From JBBIPA01 sp963775935 (GTDB lineage Bacteria; Chloroflexota; Dehalococcoidia; GIF9; UBA5629): a stretch of 64,000 bases of DNA. The stretch is from contig CAVZKR010000006.1 of the NCBI GenBank assembly GCA_963775935.1, positions 124,001 to 188,000 on the forward strand, in the 5' to 3' direction. The notes under the pieces were generated by a model, which did not search any database, was not told where the DNA came from, and saw nothing but the letters and a program-made list of their open reading frames with translations. The translations under genes and the position numbers were made by a program. Shown here piece by piece: positions 34,222-42,335 of this stretch; the first letter of the stretch is position 1; each line of letters starts with the position of its first letter.

Positions 34222-35516
34222 GCCCCGAAATAGTGGGAATTCTCATGTTCGGTCTTTGTTTTATACTAATGTTCTCGGGAATGCACCTCGGCGCAGCGAT
34301 TGGCATTTCCGGCTTCATTGGCCTGATTATTATCGACAGTTTTGGGCAAGCAGCAGGTACCGTGGGAATAAGTGCCTATAGCTCTGCATGTTCCTATGAT
34401 ATGGTTCTTATTCCAGTCTTCCTGGTTATGGGTGAACTGGCCTTTGTTTCGGGGTTAAGTAAAGAAGGTTACAATGCAGCGTACAAGTTGATAGGGCATC
34501 TGCCAGGCGGTTTAGCCATGGCTACCATCGCAGGATGCTCCGCTTTTGCCGCAGTGTGTGGCTCAAGCGCTGCTACTGTCAGTACCATGACTACTGTCGC
34601 TCTGCCGGAGATGCGTAGGCGTGGATATGAACCTACTCTATCAACAGGCGCTCTGGCTGCTGGAGGTACATTGGGTATCCTTATACCACCGAGCGGGTGT
34701 TTTGTCCTTTATGGAATTATCACGGAACAATCCATAGGCAAGCTATTCATAGCCGGCATTTTACCTGGACTGCTGCTGAGCGCAATGTTCATAGTTGCTA
34801 TATATATTATAGCTAAAAGAAACCCTTCTGGTTATCCTCCAGCACCCAAGTTCGGCTGGCGAGAACGGTCAGTCGCCGTCATGAATTCCTGGGGAATATT
34901 CATATTGTTTTTAGTGGTTATGGGCGGCATTTACTCGGGAATTTGTACTGCGAATGAAGCTGCATCTTTGGGGGCTTTTATTGCCTTCCTCATAGCCATA
35001 GTCAAAAGGCGTCTGGACAAGAAAGATCTACTTCATTCAATGATGGATGCGCTTGAAACCACTGGCTTTATTTTCTTAATCGTCATTGGTGCCAAGGTTT
35101 TTAATGTCTTTTTTGCAGTGACGAAGATACCTATGCTGTTAGCAACTTTCTTGGGTGCCATGAATGTCACACCGCTGGTCTTCATAATTGCTCTTATTAT
35201 TCTCTTTTTAATACTAGGGTGCGTCATGGATGCCTGGGCAATGTTGCTGCTTATGGTACCCGTGTTACTTCCTTCCGTTAAAGTCATGGGGTTCGACTTC
35301 ATATGGTTTGGTGTTTTTATGGTCATAATGGTGGAAGCGGGAATGATTACTCCACCGGTGGGCATGAATGTGTTTATACTCAGTGGTCAGGCACCCGATG
35401 TCCCCATGTACAAAATTTTCAAAGGTACAATGCCGTTTCTAATATGCATGCTGATATGTGTAGCCCTCCTAATAGCCTTCCCTGATATCGCATTGGTATT
35501 GCCGCGAGGGATGTGA
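34218..35516 (+). CDS. dctM: TRAP transporter large permease (DctM type), system 1
   Basis: A 432-residue permease with about 12 hydrophobic spans, of standard DctM length. Family motifs include CSAFAAVCGSSAATVSTM, GALAAGGTLGILIPPSG and the C-terminal EAGMITPPVGMNVF. It transports the solute delivered by DctP using an ion gradient. Its start overlaps the dctQ stop by four bases. Its last codons (LPRGM) lie at the start of the 238-bp direct repeat that recurs at 36777, so that repeat contains a copy of the dctM 3' end. Confidence 0.92.
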   Translation: MSPEIVGILMFGLCFILMFSGMHLGAAIGISGFIGLIIIDSFGQAAGTVGISAYSSACSYDMVLIPVFLVMGELAFVSGLSKEGYNAAYKLIGHLPGGLAMATIAGCSAFAAVCGSSAATVSTMTTVALPEMRRRGYEPTLSTGALAAGGTLGILIPPSGCFVLYGIITEQSIGKLFIAGILPGLLLSAMFIVAIYIIAKRNPSGYPPAPKFGWRERSVAVMNSWGIFILFLVVMGGIYSGICTANEAASLGAFIAFLIAIVKRRLDKKDLLHSMMDALETTGFIFLIVIGAKVFNVFFAVTKIPMLLATFLGAMNVTPLVFIIALIILFLILGCVMDAWAMLLLMVPVLLPSVKVMGFDFIWFGVFMVIMVEAGMITPPVGMNVFILSGQAPDVPMYKIFKGTMPFLICMLICVALLIAFPDIALVLPRGM

Positions 35517-35734
35517 GGAAAGCTACCATTAAAATATGGTGGCAAATAAAAATACGATGGACTAAAGAGATTATACTGCTGTTAATAACAGCGGTTTTAT
35601 TATCGTTATCCGAAGGGATTCAGCACTGGAAAGTAGGACAAAATTCAAGATTTCACTATATGTTCTTTAATAACTGGAGTTTCAAGTTGAGATTAAATTA
35701 AAGGAGGCTTTTTTATGATAGTCGATGTTAACCT
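35497..35734 (+). repeat. 238-bp direct repeat, copy 1
   Basis: The segment from the dctM end through the first seven codons of the amidohydrolase gene recurs at 36777-37014 with no indels and six mismatches by my count. It holds a 62-codon open frame and the SD AAGGAGGC. The identity is higher than in the amidohydrolase genes that follow each copy. Confidence 0.9.
35513..35701 (+). CDS. possible 62-residue membrane peptide (repeat copy 1)
   Basis: GTG 35513 overlaps the dctM stop as GTGA and opens a 62-codon frame. It has a basic N terminus (RKATIKIWWQIKIRWTKE) and one hydrophobic segment (IILLLITAVLLSLSEGI). The same frame exists in copy 2. It matches no family I know. The two mismatches in its interior that change codons are not silent, so selection for the peptide is not shown. 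It may be a real small protein or just part of the duplicated leader. Confidence 0.3.
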   Translation: MRKATIKIWWQIKIRWTKEIILLLITAVLLSLSEGIQHWKVGQNSRFHYMFFNNWSFKLRLN

Positions 35735-36761
35735 GCACTGGTACCCTGATTTTTTCTATTCGGATAAATCTTTTCTGAAGCAATGTCTGCGTACAATTCC
35801 TCGGGCTTATGGTGAGCATGTGCGGATTGATGATGTTCCTGGATCTTATAAAGTACAAATTACTACATCGCGTCCAAAGGGCTATGAAAACCTGAACTTT
35901 CCTTTGGAAATCACTGATACGGAAGACCGTCTAAAAGCTATGGATGAAGGCAAGATCGATAAGGGCATCCTGAGATGGCCCATTTGGCCAGAGTGGGTAA
36001 CTCTGGAAATATGCCGTAAGGTCAATGATGCTATGGCTAAAACTGTGAGGGAGCATCCTGATAGGTTCTTAGGTCTTGCTATCGTGCCGCCATGGGGCGA
36101 TGAAGACTGTCTTGCTGAGCTTGATCGTTGTATCCATGAACTCGGTTTCGTCGGGGTACAGGTTGAAGCGCATTACGGCACCCTTTACCTTGATTCTGAA
36201 GAGTTCAGGCCCTTCTTCAGGAAAATCAATCAATTGAATGTGCCGATCATTGTTCATCATACTGCTCTTCCTGTCGATTATGGCCATGTCTACGACTATA
36301 CCAACCTGCGCCGTATGTTCGGCAGGTGTATCGACCAGATGACATCTGTGGGCAGGATAATGTACAGCGGGATGCTTGATGAGTTACCCAATCTTAAATT
36401 CGTCCACAGCATGATGGCTGGAGGGCTGTTTGCTTACGCAGACTTAATTACACCAAAAAAATCAAAGGTTTCAAGCGATATGGAGCGCTGGGATCCATCA
36501 GCCTCTGAGAAGGTCAGGGGTTACTTAGAAAAGAATATCTACTCTGATATCACCCATGCCCCTACATGGGGAACAGCACAGTTAGAATGTGCTGTTAAAG
36601 CGCTGGGTGCTAAAAATGTTCTTTTTGGAACTTCCTACCCTCTCCGAAAGGAGTGGTTGCTAGAAGGCGTGGGCTATGTACAGAGTTTAGATATAAGTAA
36701 GAAAGATAAAGCGCTCATCCTGGGTGAAAATGCCATGAGATTATTTAATATAAAAGACTAA
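35715..36761 (+). CDS. amidohydrolase-2 fold protein, paralogue 2 (metal ligands partly lost)
   Basis: A 348-residue paralogue of the protein at 29044-30090, sharing long identical blocks such as VPPWGDEDCLAELDRC and QVEAHYGTLYLDSEEF. The zinc motif is again NLH in place of HxH and the late Asp is Ser (GTSYPLRKEW); the barrel His (IIVHHTALP) stays. SD AAGGAGG lies 8 nt upstream. It follows the TRAP genes after the first 238-bp repeat, so it probably acts on the imported compound or its product. A decarboxylase/hydratase-type role is possible within the family but the changed metal site makes the reaction uncertain. Confidence 0.82.
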   Translation: MIVDVNLHWYPDFFYSDKSFLKQCLRTIPRAYGEHVRIDDVPGSYKVQITTSRPKGYENLNFPLEITDTEDRLKAMDEGKIDKGILRWPIWPEWVTLEICRKVNDAMAKTVREHPDRFLGLAIVPPWGDEDCLAELDRCIHELGFVGVQVEAHYGTLYLDSEEFRPFFRKINQLNVPIIVHHTALPVDYGHVYDYTNLRRMFGRCIDQMTSVGRIMYSGMLDELPNLKFVHSMMAGGLFAYADLITPKKSKVSSDMERWDPSASEKVRGYLEKNIYSDITHAPTWGTAQLECAVKALGAKNVLFGTSYPLRKEWLLEGVGYVQSLDISKKDKALILGENAMRLFNIKD

Positions 36762-36776
36762 AGATTGACCTATTAT

Positions 36777-37014
36777 TATTGCCGCGAGGGATATGAGGAA
36801 AGCTACCGTTAAAATATGGTGGCAAATAAAAATACGATGGACTAAAGAGATAAAACTGCTGTTAATAACAGCGGTTTTATTATCGTTATCCGAAGGGATT
36901 CAGCACTGGAAAGTAGGACAAAATTCAAGATTTCACTATATGTTCTTTAATAACTGGAGTTTCAAGTTGAGATTAAATTAAAGGAGGCTTTTTTATGATT
37001 GTCGATATTAACCT
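36777..37014 (+). repeat. 238-bp direct repeat, copy 2
   Basis: The second copy of 35497-35734. It starts with a duplicate of the last bases of dctM (now without a dctM gene) and ends within the start of amidohydrolase 3. This shows that the duplicated unit ran from the dctM end through the amidohydrolase gene. Confidence 0.9.
36793..36981 (+). CDS. possible 62-residue membrane peptide (repeat copy 2)
   Basis: The same 62-codon frame as at 35513, here with an ATG start. It differs at two residues (Ile to Val near residue 6; Ile to Lys in KEIKLL at the edge of the hydrophobic stretch). The frame is intact in both copies, but over so short a divergence that proves little. Confidence 0.3.
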   Translation: MRKATVKIWWQIKIRWTKEIKLLLITAVLLSLSEGIQHWKVGQNSRFHYMFFNNWSFKLRLN

Positions 37015-38041
37015 ATCTTGGTACCCCGATTTTTTCTATACCGATAAAGCTTTTTTTAGGGAATGTCTGCGGACAATACCCCGTGCTTATGGCGAGCATC
37101 TGATAGTTGAGGATGTACCTGGAACTGATAAAAAGCAGATCAAACTTCAACGTCCTAAGGGATACCCAAATCTTGAATTTCCTATTGAGGCCGCGGACCC
37201 TGAGGACCGTATCCGGGCTATGGATGAAGGTAAGATCGATAAGGGTATTATGCGCTGGTGCATCTGGCCAGAGTGGGCAACCCTTGAAATATGCCGGAGG
37301 GTCAATGATGCCATGGCAAAATCGGTCAAAGAACATCCCGACCGGCTTCTAGGTCTTGCTATCGTGCCTCCATGGGGAGACGAGGACTGCCTTGCCGAGC
37401 TGGATCGCTGCATTAAAAAACTTGGTTTCGTGGGGGTACAGGTTGAAGCGCATTACGGCACCCTCTATCTGGACTCGGAAGAATTCCGACCTTTCTTCAG
37501 GAAGGTTAATCAGCTTAACGTGCCGATTATCGTTCACCATACGGCCTTGCCGGTCGACTATGGCTCTATACTCGACTATGTCAATCTGCGCCGTCCCTTT
37601 GGAAGATGTATAGATCAGATGACCAGTGTGGGCAGGATAATGTACAGCGGGATGCTTGATGAACTTCCGAATCTCAAGTTCATCCACACGATGATGGCTG
37701 GAGGCCTGTTTGCGTATACAACTCTGATTACACCCAAGAAATCGAAGGTAGCGACGGATATGGAACGTTTTAACCCGGAGGCCTCGGAAAAGACGAAGGG
37801 GTATCTGAACAATAATATCTATGTTGAGCTCACACATGCTCCAGCCTGGTCTAACAGCCAGATAGAGTGTGCTGTCAAAGAATTAGGCGCCGAGCATATT
37901 CTCATGGGCTCTGTCTATCCACTGCGTAAAGAGTGGCTATTGCATGAAGTAGACTTTGTTGAGAATTTGGACATAAGCAAGAAGGATAAATCGCTTATCC
38001 TTGGAGAAAACGCTATAAGGTTATTCAATATAAAGGGCTAG
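36995..38041 (+). CDS. amidohydrolase-2 fold protein, paralogue 3 (most metal ligands lost)
   Basis: A 348-residue third paralogue, about 80% identical by eye to paralogue 2. It has lost more of the zinc site: the N-terminal motif is DINLSWYP (neither His of HxH) and the late GSDYP block is MGSVYPLRKEW (Val for Asp). IIVHHTALP and KFIHTMMAGG keep their His residues. SD AAGGAGG precedes the ATG. It arose by tandem duplication with its leader. It could be a non-catalytic partner of paralogue 2 or a metal-independent enzyme. Confidence 0.8.
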   Translation: MIVDINLSWYPDFFYTDKAFFRECLRTIPRAYGEHLIVEDVPGTDKKQIKLQRPKGYPNLEFPIEAADPEDRIRAMDEGKIDKGIMRWCIWPEWATLEICRRVNDAMAKSVKEHPDRLLGLAIVPPWGDEDCLAELDRCIKKLGFVGVQVEAHYGTLYLDSEEFRPFFRKVNQLNVPIIVHHTALPVDYGSILDYVNLRRPFGRCIDQMTSVGRIMYSGMLDELPNLKFIHTMMAGGLFAYTTLITPKKSKVATDMERFNPEASEKTKGYLNNNIYVELTHAPAWSNSQIECAVKELGAEHILMGSVYPLRKEWLLHEVDFVENLDISKKDKSLILGENAIRLFNIKG

Positions 38042-38458
38042 AAACGCGCTAGTAGCATTTAATTTACTCGTGTACTTCCCGAGAAACAATCGAGAAAGTT
38101 TCAGCTACCTCTTATGATAAGTTTGGTCTCTAAGTTTGTACTCTAACAAGAATTTATAGGACATTTTTGGGGGGTCAGGTCAATTAAATGGCGGGGATTG
38201 ATCGTTTTATTTCAATAAATTAGTCTTAAAAAATAAGGAGTCCTGACAAAAACTACTATAAACACAAGTCCTTATACTCAACACGGGGCAATAGGGATTG
38301 AATACTACAACGGCAAATACTAAAAATTGGCACTTAGTGGCAAGTCACTAAAGAACCTCAAAGAGCAATGTCGAAGCAGCTAAATTACTCTATTATTCGT
38401 GTATTGACTTATTGAAATACTCTGCACTACAATTGTACCCAATAGGGAAAAGGCCATT
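38042..38458. other. intergenic region with promoter
   Basis: These 417 bp hold no recognisable gene. TTAGTG at 38334-38339 and CACTAA at 38346-38351 form a small inverted repeat. A good promoter lies at 38404-38433 near the right end. A purine-rich GGGGGG tract lies near 38170. Confidence 0.4.
38404..38433 (+). promoter_or_regulatory. sigma70-type promoter for the MBL-fold genes
   Basis: TTGACT at 38404-38409 and TACAAT at 38428-38433 are separated by 18 bp, each one mismatch from consensus, 26 bp before the MBL-fold start codon. Confidence 0.6.
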
Positions 38459-39401
38459 ATGAAATATAATTATGCCATGCGTGCTGATAATGTCTATGTG
38501 ATTGATACCAAAATGTTTGGTTTTGACAATTATATGTCCGCTTTTTTAGTAGAAGGGAAGGAACTTGCACTAATCGACACTGGTTTGCCCAATCAGCTGG
38601 AAGCAGTACGCACAGGTATAAAAGCACACGGATTCTCTATCAGTGACATATCTCATATATTCGTTACCCACGCACACGAAGATCATTCTGGGAATGTAGG
38701 TCCTTTGTTAAGAGAAAGTCCAAAGGCAAACGTTTATATCAATCCTGCAGGTCTGGAATTTCTTACTACACCATCTATCGAGGAGGCTAGGCGGAGGAAG
38801 GAACTTTTAGCAAAGATGAATGATAGATTCGGTAAAATGGAACCTGTTCCTCCATCACGAATACGATATCTGAAAGATGGTGAGAAATTTGACTTGGGTA
38901 ACGGTACGAACGTTAAAGATTATTTTCACACCAGGGCACCAACCTAGCGGGATAGTTATATTTGAAGAGAAAAACAGGGGTTTTTTTATTAATGATTTGG
39001 TGGGAAATTATTTTCCTGATTGTGATTATTTACAAATTCTTGCTCCAATCCGTTCGGATATTAAGAAGGCAATGGAATTACTAAGGAAGGTTATAGCTAT
39101 ACCGGTTACCAATCTGTTTTTAGGCCATTTTGGCATTTGTGATAAACCGAGAGCACTGATACAACGTGCCTTGGACGGCATGCAGCAGCTTATGGATATT
39201 GGAGCACAGTGTATAGCAGAAGGAAAACCAGAGGAAATTGAACCTAGAGTTTTGGCCGTCAAGAGGCTTGAGGCAGAAAAAATTCGAGCGAGAGGGGAGG
39301 ATGTTTATGAGCATGAATCAGATGAATTAATAACTCACCAAGCAAAATATTTCGCCAAATATTACCAAGAATTACACGAGAGGAATAAACCGGCTTCTTG
39401 A
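38459..39401 (+). pseudogene. MBL-fold metallohydrolase, frameshifted
   Basis: Frame 1 from ATG 38459 encodes the N-terminal half, with the zinc motif VTHAHEDHSGN, and drifts off at 38947. The homologous continuation IIFTPGHQPSGIVIFEEK is in another frame up to TAG 39399-39401 region. Comparison with the intact paralogue at 39555-40478 places one extra base within GGTACGAACGTTA near 38904-38916. Corrected, the product would have about 313 residues, all Zn ligands (HxHxDH, GHQP, FINDLVGN, GHFG) and full collinearity. Either a recent inactivation or a sequence error. A promoter lies just upstream. Confidence 0.85.
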
Positions 39402-39554
39402 GATGAATCTGAACATGGGGTGAATATTGGGCAATTCGATGTTGTGATAATATGGTAAACATACGGAATCTAGTGGGCAGTGATGTCATTTTAAGATATG
39501 TGATACCTCTAACCTTCGGAACCAAGAATTTTATAGAGGAAGATGTATTGTTTT

Positions 39555-40478
39555 ATGAAATATAAACATCCCACACGTGCTGATAATGTATATGTGATCG
39601 ATACCAAGATGTTCGGTTTTGAACACTATATGTCCGCCTTTTTAATAGCGGGGAAAGAGCTTGCTTTAATCGATACAGGATTGCCAAACCAGCTGAAAGC
39701 AGTACGCGCTGGTATAAAGGCACATGGCTTTTCTATTAGTGACATATCATACATATTTGTTACCCATGAACATCAGGATCATTCAGGAAATGTTGCTCCC
39801 TTATTAAGAGAGAACCCGAGGATAAAATTCTATATTCACCCACTTGCTGCTCCATTTGTCATTGACCCATCCCTGGAAGACGCCAATAGGAAACAGAATC
39901 TTCCTTCAAAGATGGCTGCTAGATTCGGCACAATGGAGCCAGTTCCTCGAGAGCGCCTAAACTATTTAAACGACGGCGATGTGTTTGACCTTGGCAATGG
40001 TGAGAAATTAAGGATTATCTTTGCACCAGGGCACCAACCCGGTGGTATAGTTATACTTGAAGAGAAAACCAAAGGGCTCTTCATTAACGATCTCGTGGGG
40101 AACTGTTTTGCTGATTGCGATTTTCAATTAATTCTCAATCCACCACGGTCTGCTGTTAAGCAGGCCATGGAGTCACTGAGGAATATCCAGAACATACCTG
40201 TCGCCAGACTTTTTCTGGGACATTTCGGCATTAGCGATAAACCAAAAGAACTGATAGAGCGTGCCCTGGATGGTATGCAACAGCTCATGGACATTGGAGC
40301 GGCATGTGTAGCAGAAGGAAAGCCAAGCGAAATTATTCCTAGAGTTTTTGCCTTCAAGATGTTGGAGGTAGAAAAACTAAAAGCAAGAGGAAAAGCCTTA
40401 TATGAATATACGAGTCAAGAGCTGGTATCATCGCAAGCAAAATTGTTCGCAGATTACTACTTGAGTATACAACGATAA
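39555..40478 (+). CDS. MBL-fold metallohydrolase
   Basis: A 307-residue metallo-beta-lactamase-fold hydrolase with a complete binuclear metal site: HEHQDH, the His of APGHQPGG, the Asp of FINDLVGN and the His of FLGHFG. The group resembles glyoxalase II-like and thioester/lactone hydrolases rather than beta-lactamases. The C-terminal helical part (from about 200) recalls longer MBL proteins of Chloroflexota. ATG 39555 matches the start of the paralogue 1.1 kb upstream; ATG 39543 is possible but too close to GAGGA. The next genes are a second TRAP system, so it may process the imported solute. Confidence 0.85.
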   Translation: MKYKHPTRADNVYVIDTKMFGFEHYMSAFLIAGKELALIDTGLPNQLKAVRAGIKAHGFSISDISYIFVTHEHQDHSGNVAPLLRENPRIKFYIHPLAAPFVIDPSLEDANRKQNLPSKMAARFGTMEPVPRERLNYLNDGDVFDLGNGEKLRIIFAPGHQPGGIVILEEKTKGLFINDLVGNCFADCDFQLILNPPRSAVKQAMESLRNIQNIPVARLFLGHFGISDKPKELIERALDGMQQLMDIGAACVAEGKPSEIIPRVFAFKMLEVEKLKARGKALYEYTSQELVSSQAKLFADYYLSIQR

Positions 40479-40553
40479 GTATAAGTCGGGGGTGAGGGAA
40501 ATGTAAAAATATAAGTGGTGTCATTAATTATAATTGTTTAAGGAGGCGAAGAA

Positions 40554-41693
40554 ATGAAAATCAAGCGGTTATTTGGATTATTGATGTGTGTGTTAATTAT
40601 CAGTTTAGCGGTGATAGCATGTTCAGCACCTACTCCGTCACCTGCCCCCACCCCATCACCTGCCCCAGCCCCGGCACCAACACCACAGAAACAAATAAAT
40701 CTACGTTTTACGATGTACTTTCCCACCGACTCTCTTCAAACCAAAGTAGGGCGAGAGTACTATCAAGAAATTGAAAAACGCTCTAATGGCCAAGTGAAGT
40801 TTACCTACTACCCCGGTGGCTCCCTGATGGAAGGACCACCTACAACTGACGGCGTGAAATCAGGAATAGCCGATATCGGTTTTATGTCGATTGGACATGT
40901 TGCGGGGCGATTTCCAGTATCGGAAGTCATAATGACACACATAGGCTTTTCCAGTGCGTTCATAACAGGGCATGTAGCTGATGACTTCTATAATCAATTC
41001 AAGCCTAAAGAATGGGACGATTTTAAAGTACTCACTCCAGGAGGTAACAGTGCTTTTGTATTGTTTTCGACTAAACCTGTGAATAAGCTGGAAGATTTCA
41101 GGGGCATGAAAGTCAGGGCACCAGGCAGCACTGGCATACAAATGCAAGCACTGGGTGCTGCAGCAGTAAATATGCCAATGGGAGATGCGTTCGATGGGCT
41201 CACCAAAGGTGTAATTGATGGTAATGTTTCATCAATGGAAGCAGCCAAGACCTGGAGGCTCGCTGAGGCATGCCAATACTTGATCCAAACATGGCCAGTA
41301 ATAGCACCTGCCGGCTATTTTCTAATAATGAACAAGGACAGTTACAATAATCTACCACCCAATATACAGACAATTTTTAACCAGGTTTCTGTTGATTGGG
41401 TGGATAAGTTTGCGCTGGCATGGAATGAAGCGGATATGGTGTCATGGGAGTACTGTAAACAATTAAAAATCAAGGTTATTGATCCGACACCAGAAGAAGT
41501 AAACAGATGGACACAAGCGATGATTCCATTCAAAGAACAGTATGTTCAGAATATGGTAAAGCGTGGCTTTTCACAGTCAGAGGTCCAAAGCTGGTTTGAT
41601 TACCTGAAAACGAGGATAGATTACTGGTTGAAGCAGCAGATACAACGTGGTATCAAGTCACCAGTGGGTCCAGCGGAAATAAGAGCTTCTTAG
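40554..41693 (+). CDS. dctP: TRAP transporter solute-binding lipoprotein (DctP type), system 2
   Basis: A 379-residue binding protein. The signal peptide (KIKRLFGLLMCVLIISLAV) ends at lipobox VIAC with Cys23, followed by a Pro/Ala/Ser/Thr linker (about 24-43). The DctP fold includes the family stretch EDFRGMKVRAPGSTGIQMQA (about 188-207) and GLTKGVIDGNVSSMEA. AAGGAGGC gives a clear SD. It is more similar to canonical DctP than the system 1 protein and differs in ligand pocket, so the two systems likely import different acids. A hairpin at 41733-41784 separates it from dctQ. Confidence 0.92.
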   Translation: MKIKRLFGLLMCVLIISLAVIACSAPTPSPAPTPSPAPAPAPTPQKQINLRFTMYFPTDSLQTKVGREYYQEIEKRSNGQVKFTYYPGGSLMEGPPTTDGVKSGIADIGFMSIGHVAGRFPVSEVIMTHIGFSSAFITGHVADDFYNQFKPKEWDDFKVLTPGGNSAFVLFSTKPVNKLEDFRGMKVRAPGSTGIQMQALGAAAVNMPMGDAFDGLTKGVIDGNVSSMEAAKTWRLAEACQYLIQTWPVIAPAGYFLIMNKDSYNNLPPNIQTIFNQVSVDWVDKFALAWNEADMVSWEYCKQLKIKVIDPTPEEVNRWTQAMIPFKEQYVQNMVKRGFSQSEVQSWFDYLKTRIDYWLKQQIQRGIKSPVGPAEIRAS

Positions 41694-41732
41694 TAGAATA
41701 TGCCACCTGAATTACAGGTATAGTGAATAAAT

Positions 41733-41784
41733 ATACGCTGAAGGGGCCGTCTATTGAGCATAGTTACGGCATCTTTCAGCGTAT
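41733..41784 (+). terminator. imperfect long hairpin between dctP and dctQ, system 2
   Basis: ATACGCTGAA (41733-41742) pairs with TTCAGCGTAT (41775-41784), and GCCGT (41746-41750) with ACGGC (41766-41770), giving a two-part stem. There is no T-run. It is in the same place as the hairpin in system 1, suggesting the same mRNA-processing or attenuation role. Confidence 0.6.
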
Positions 41785-41843
41785 TCAGAAGCCTAGTGGA
41801 CACAACCGAAACACAATAAGTTGTTTCCACCTAAAGGGGTAAT

Positions 41844-42335
41844 ATGATGCTTAGCAAATACGAGCTATTCGTTAAAAAAATAAGTAACTGGTTTGCGAAT
41901 ATAGGTGCTGCCATGCTACTACTCATATGTTTTCTTACTTTTTTGGATATAGCAGGTTCAAAGTTCTTTGCCTTGCCTGTGCCTGGCTCGGTAGAGCTCA
42001 CAGGTTTCTTACAGACCATGCTGATTCCTTTTGCAGCCGCTTTAACGCTAATTTGCGGCCAACACATCAAGGTGGAGGTATTTACAGACCGCTTACCTGA
42101 GTCGGTAAAAGCCATCCTCGATTGCGTTATCTCTCTCATCTTGTGTTTATTGACAGTAGTTATAATTTGGCAAACTATTGTGTTTGGCATATCCATTCAA
42201 AGCTCAGGTGAATATAGCAATACATTGCACCTGCCTTTGTCCCCCATTATCTATATCATGGCTTTTGCTTTTGTTTCCCTTTGTTTGGCATTTTTGCTGG
42301 GTTTCTTACAATTATTTAGAGGGAGGATTAAATGA
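41844..42335 (+). CDS. dctQ: TRAP transporter small membrane subunit (DctQ type), system 2
   Basis: A 163-residue protein with four hydrophobic spans (for example AAMLLLICFLTFLDIAGSK and ILDCVISLILCLLTVVIIW), standard for DctQ. AAAGGGG at 41833-41839 serves ATG 41844 or, with better spacing, ATG 41847. Its stop overlaps the dctM start as ATGA. It links the lipoprotein receptor to the large permease. Confidence 0.9.
   Translation: MMLSKYELFVKKISNWFANIGAAMLLLICFLTFLDIAGSKFFALPVPGSVELTGFLQTMLIPFAAALTLICGQHIKVEVFTDRLPESVKAILDCVISLILCLLTVVIIWQTIVFGISIQSSGEYSNTLHLPLSPIIYIMAFAFVSLCLAFLLGFLQLFRGRIK

Noticed and set aside
38042..38458. tRNA or small RNA gene in the 417-bp gap
   Set aside because: No cloverleaf, TTCGANNC-type T-loop or terminator was found; only a promoter near the right end.
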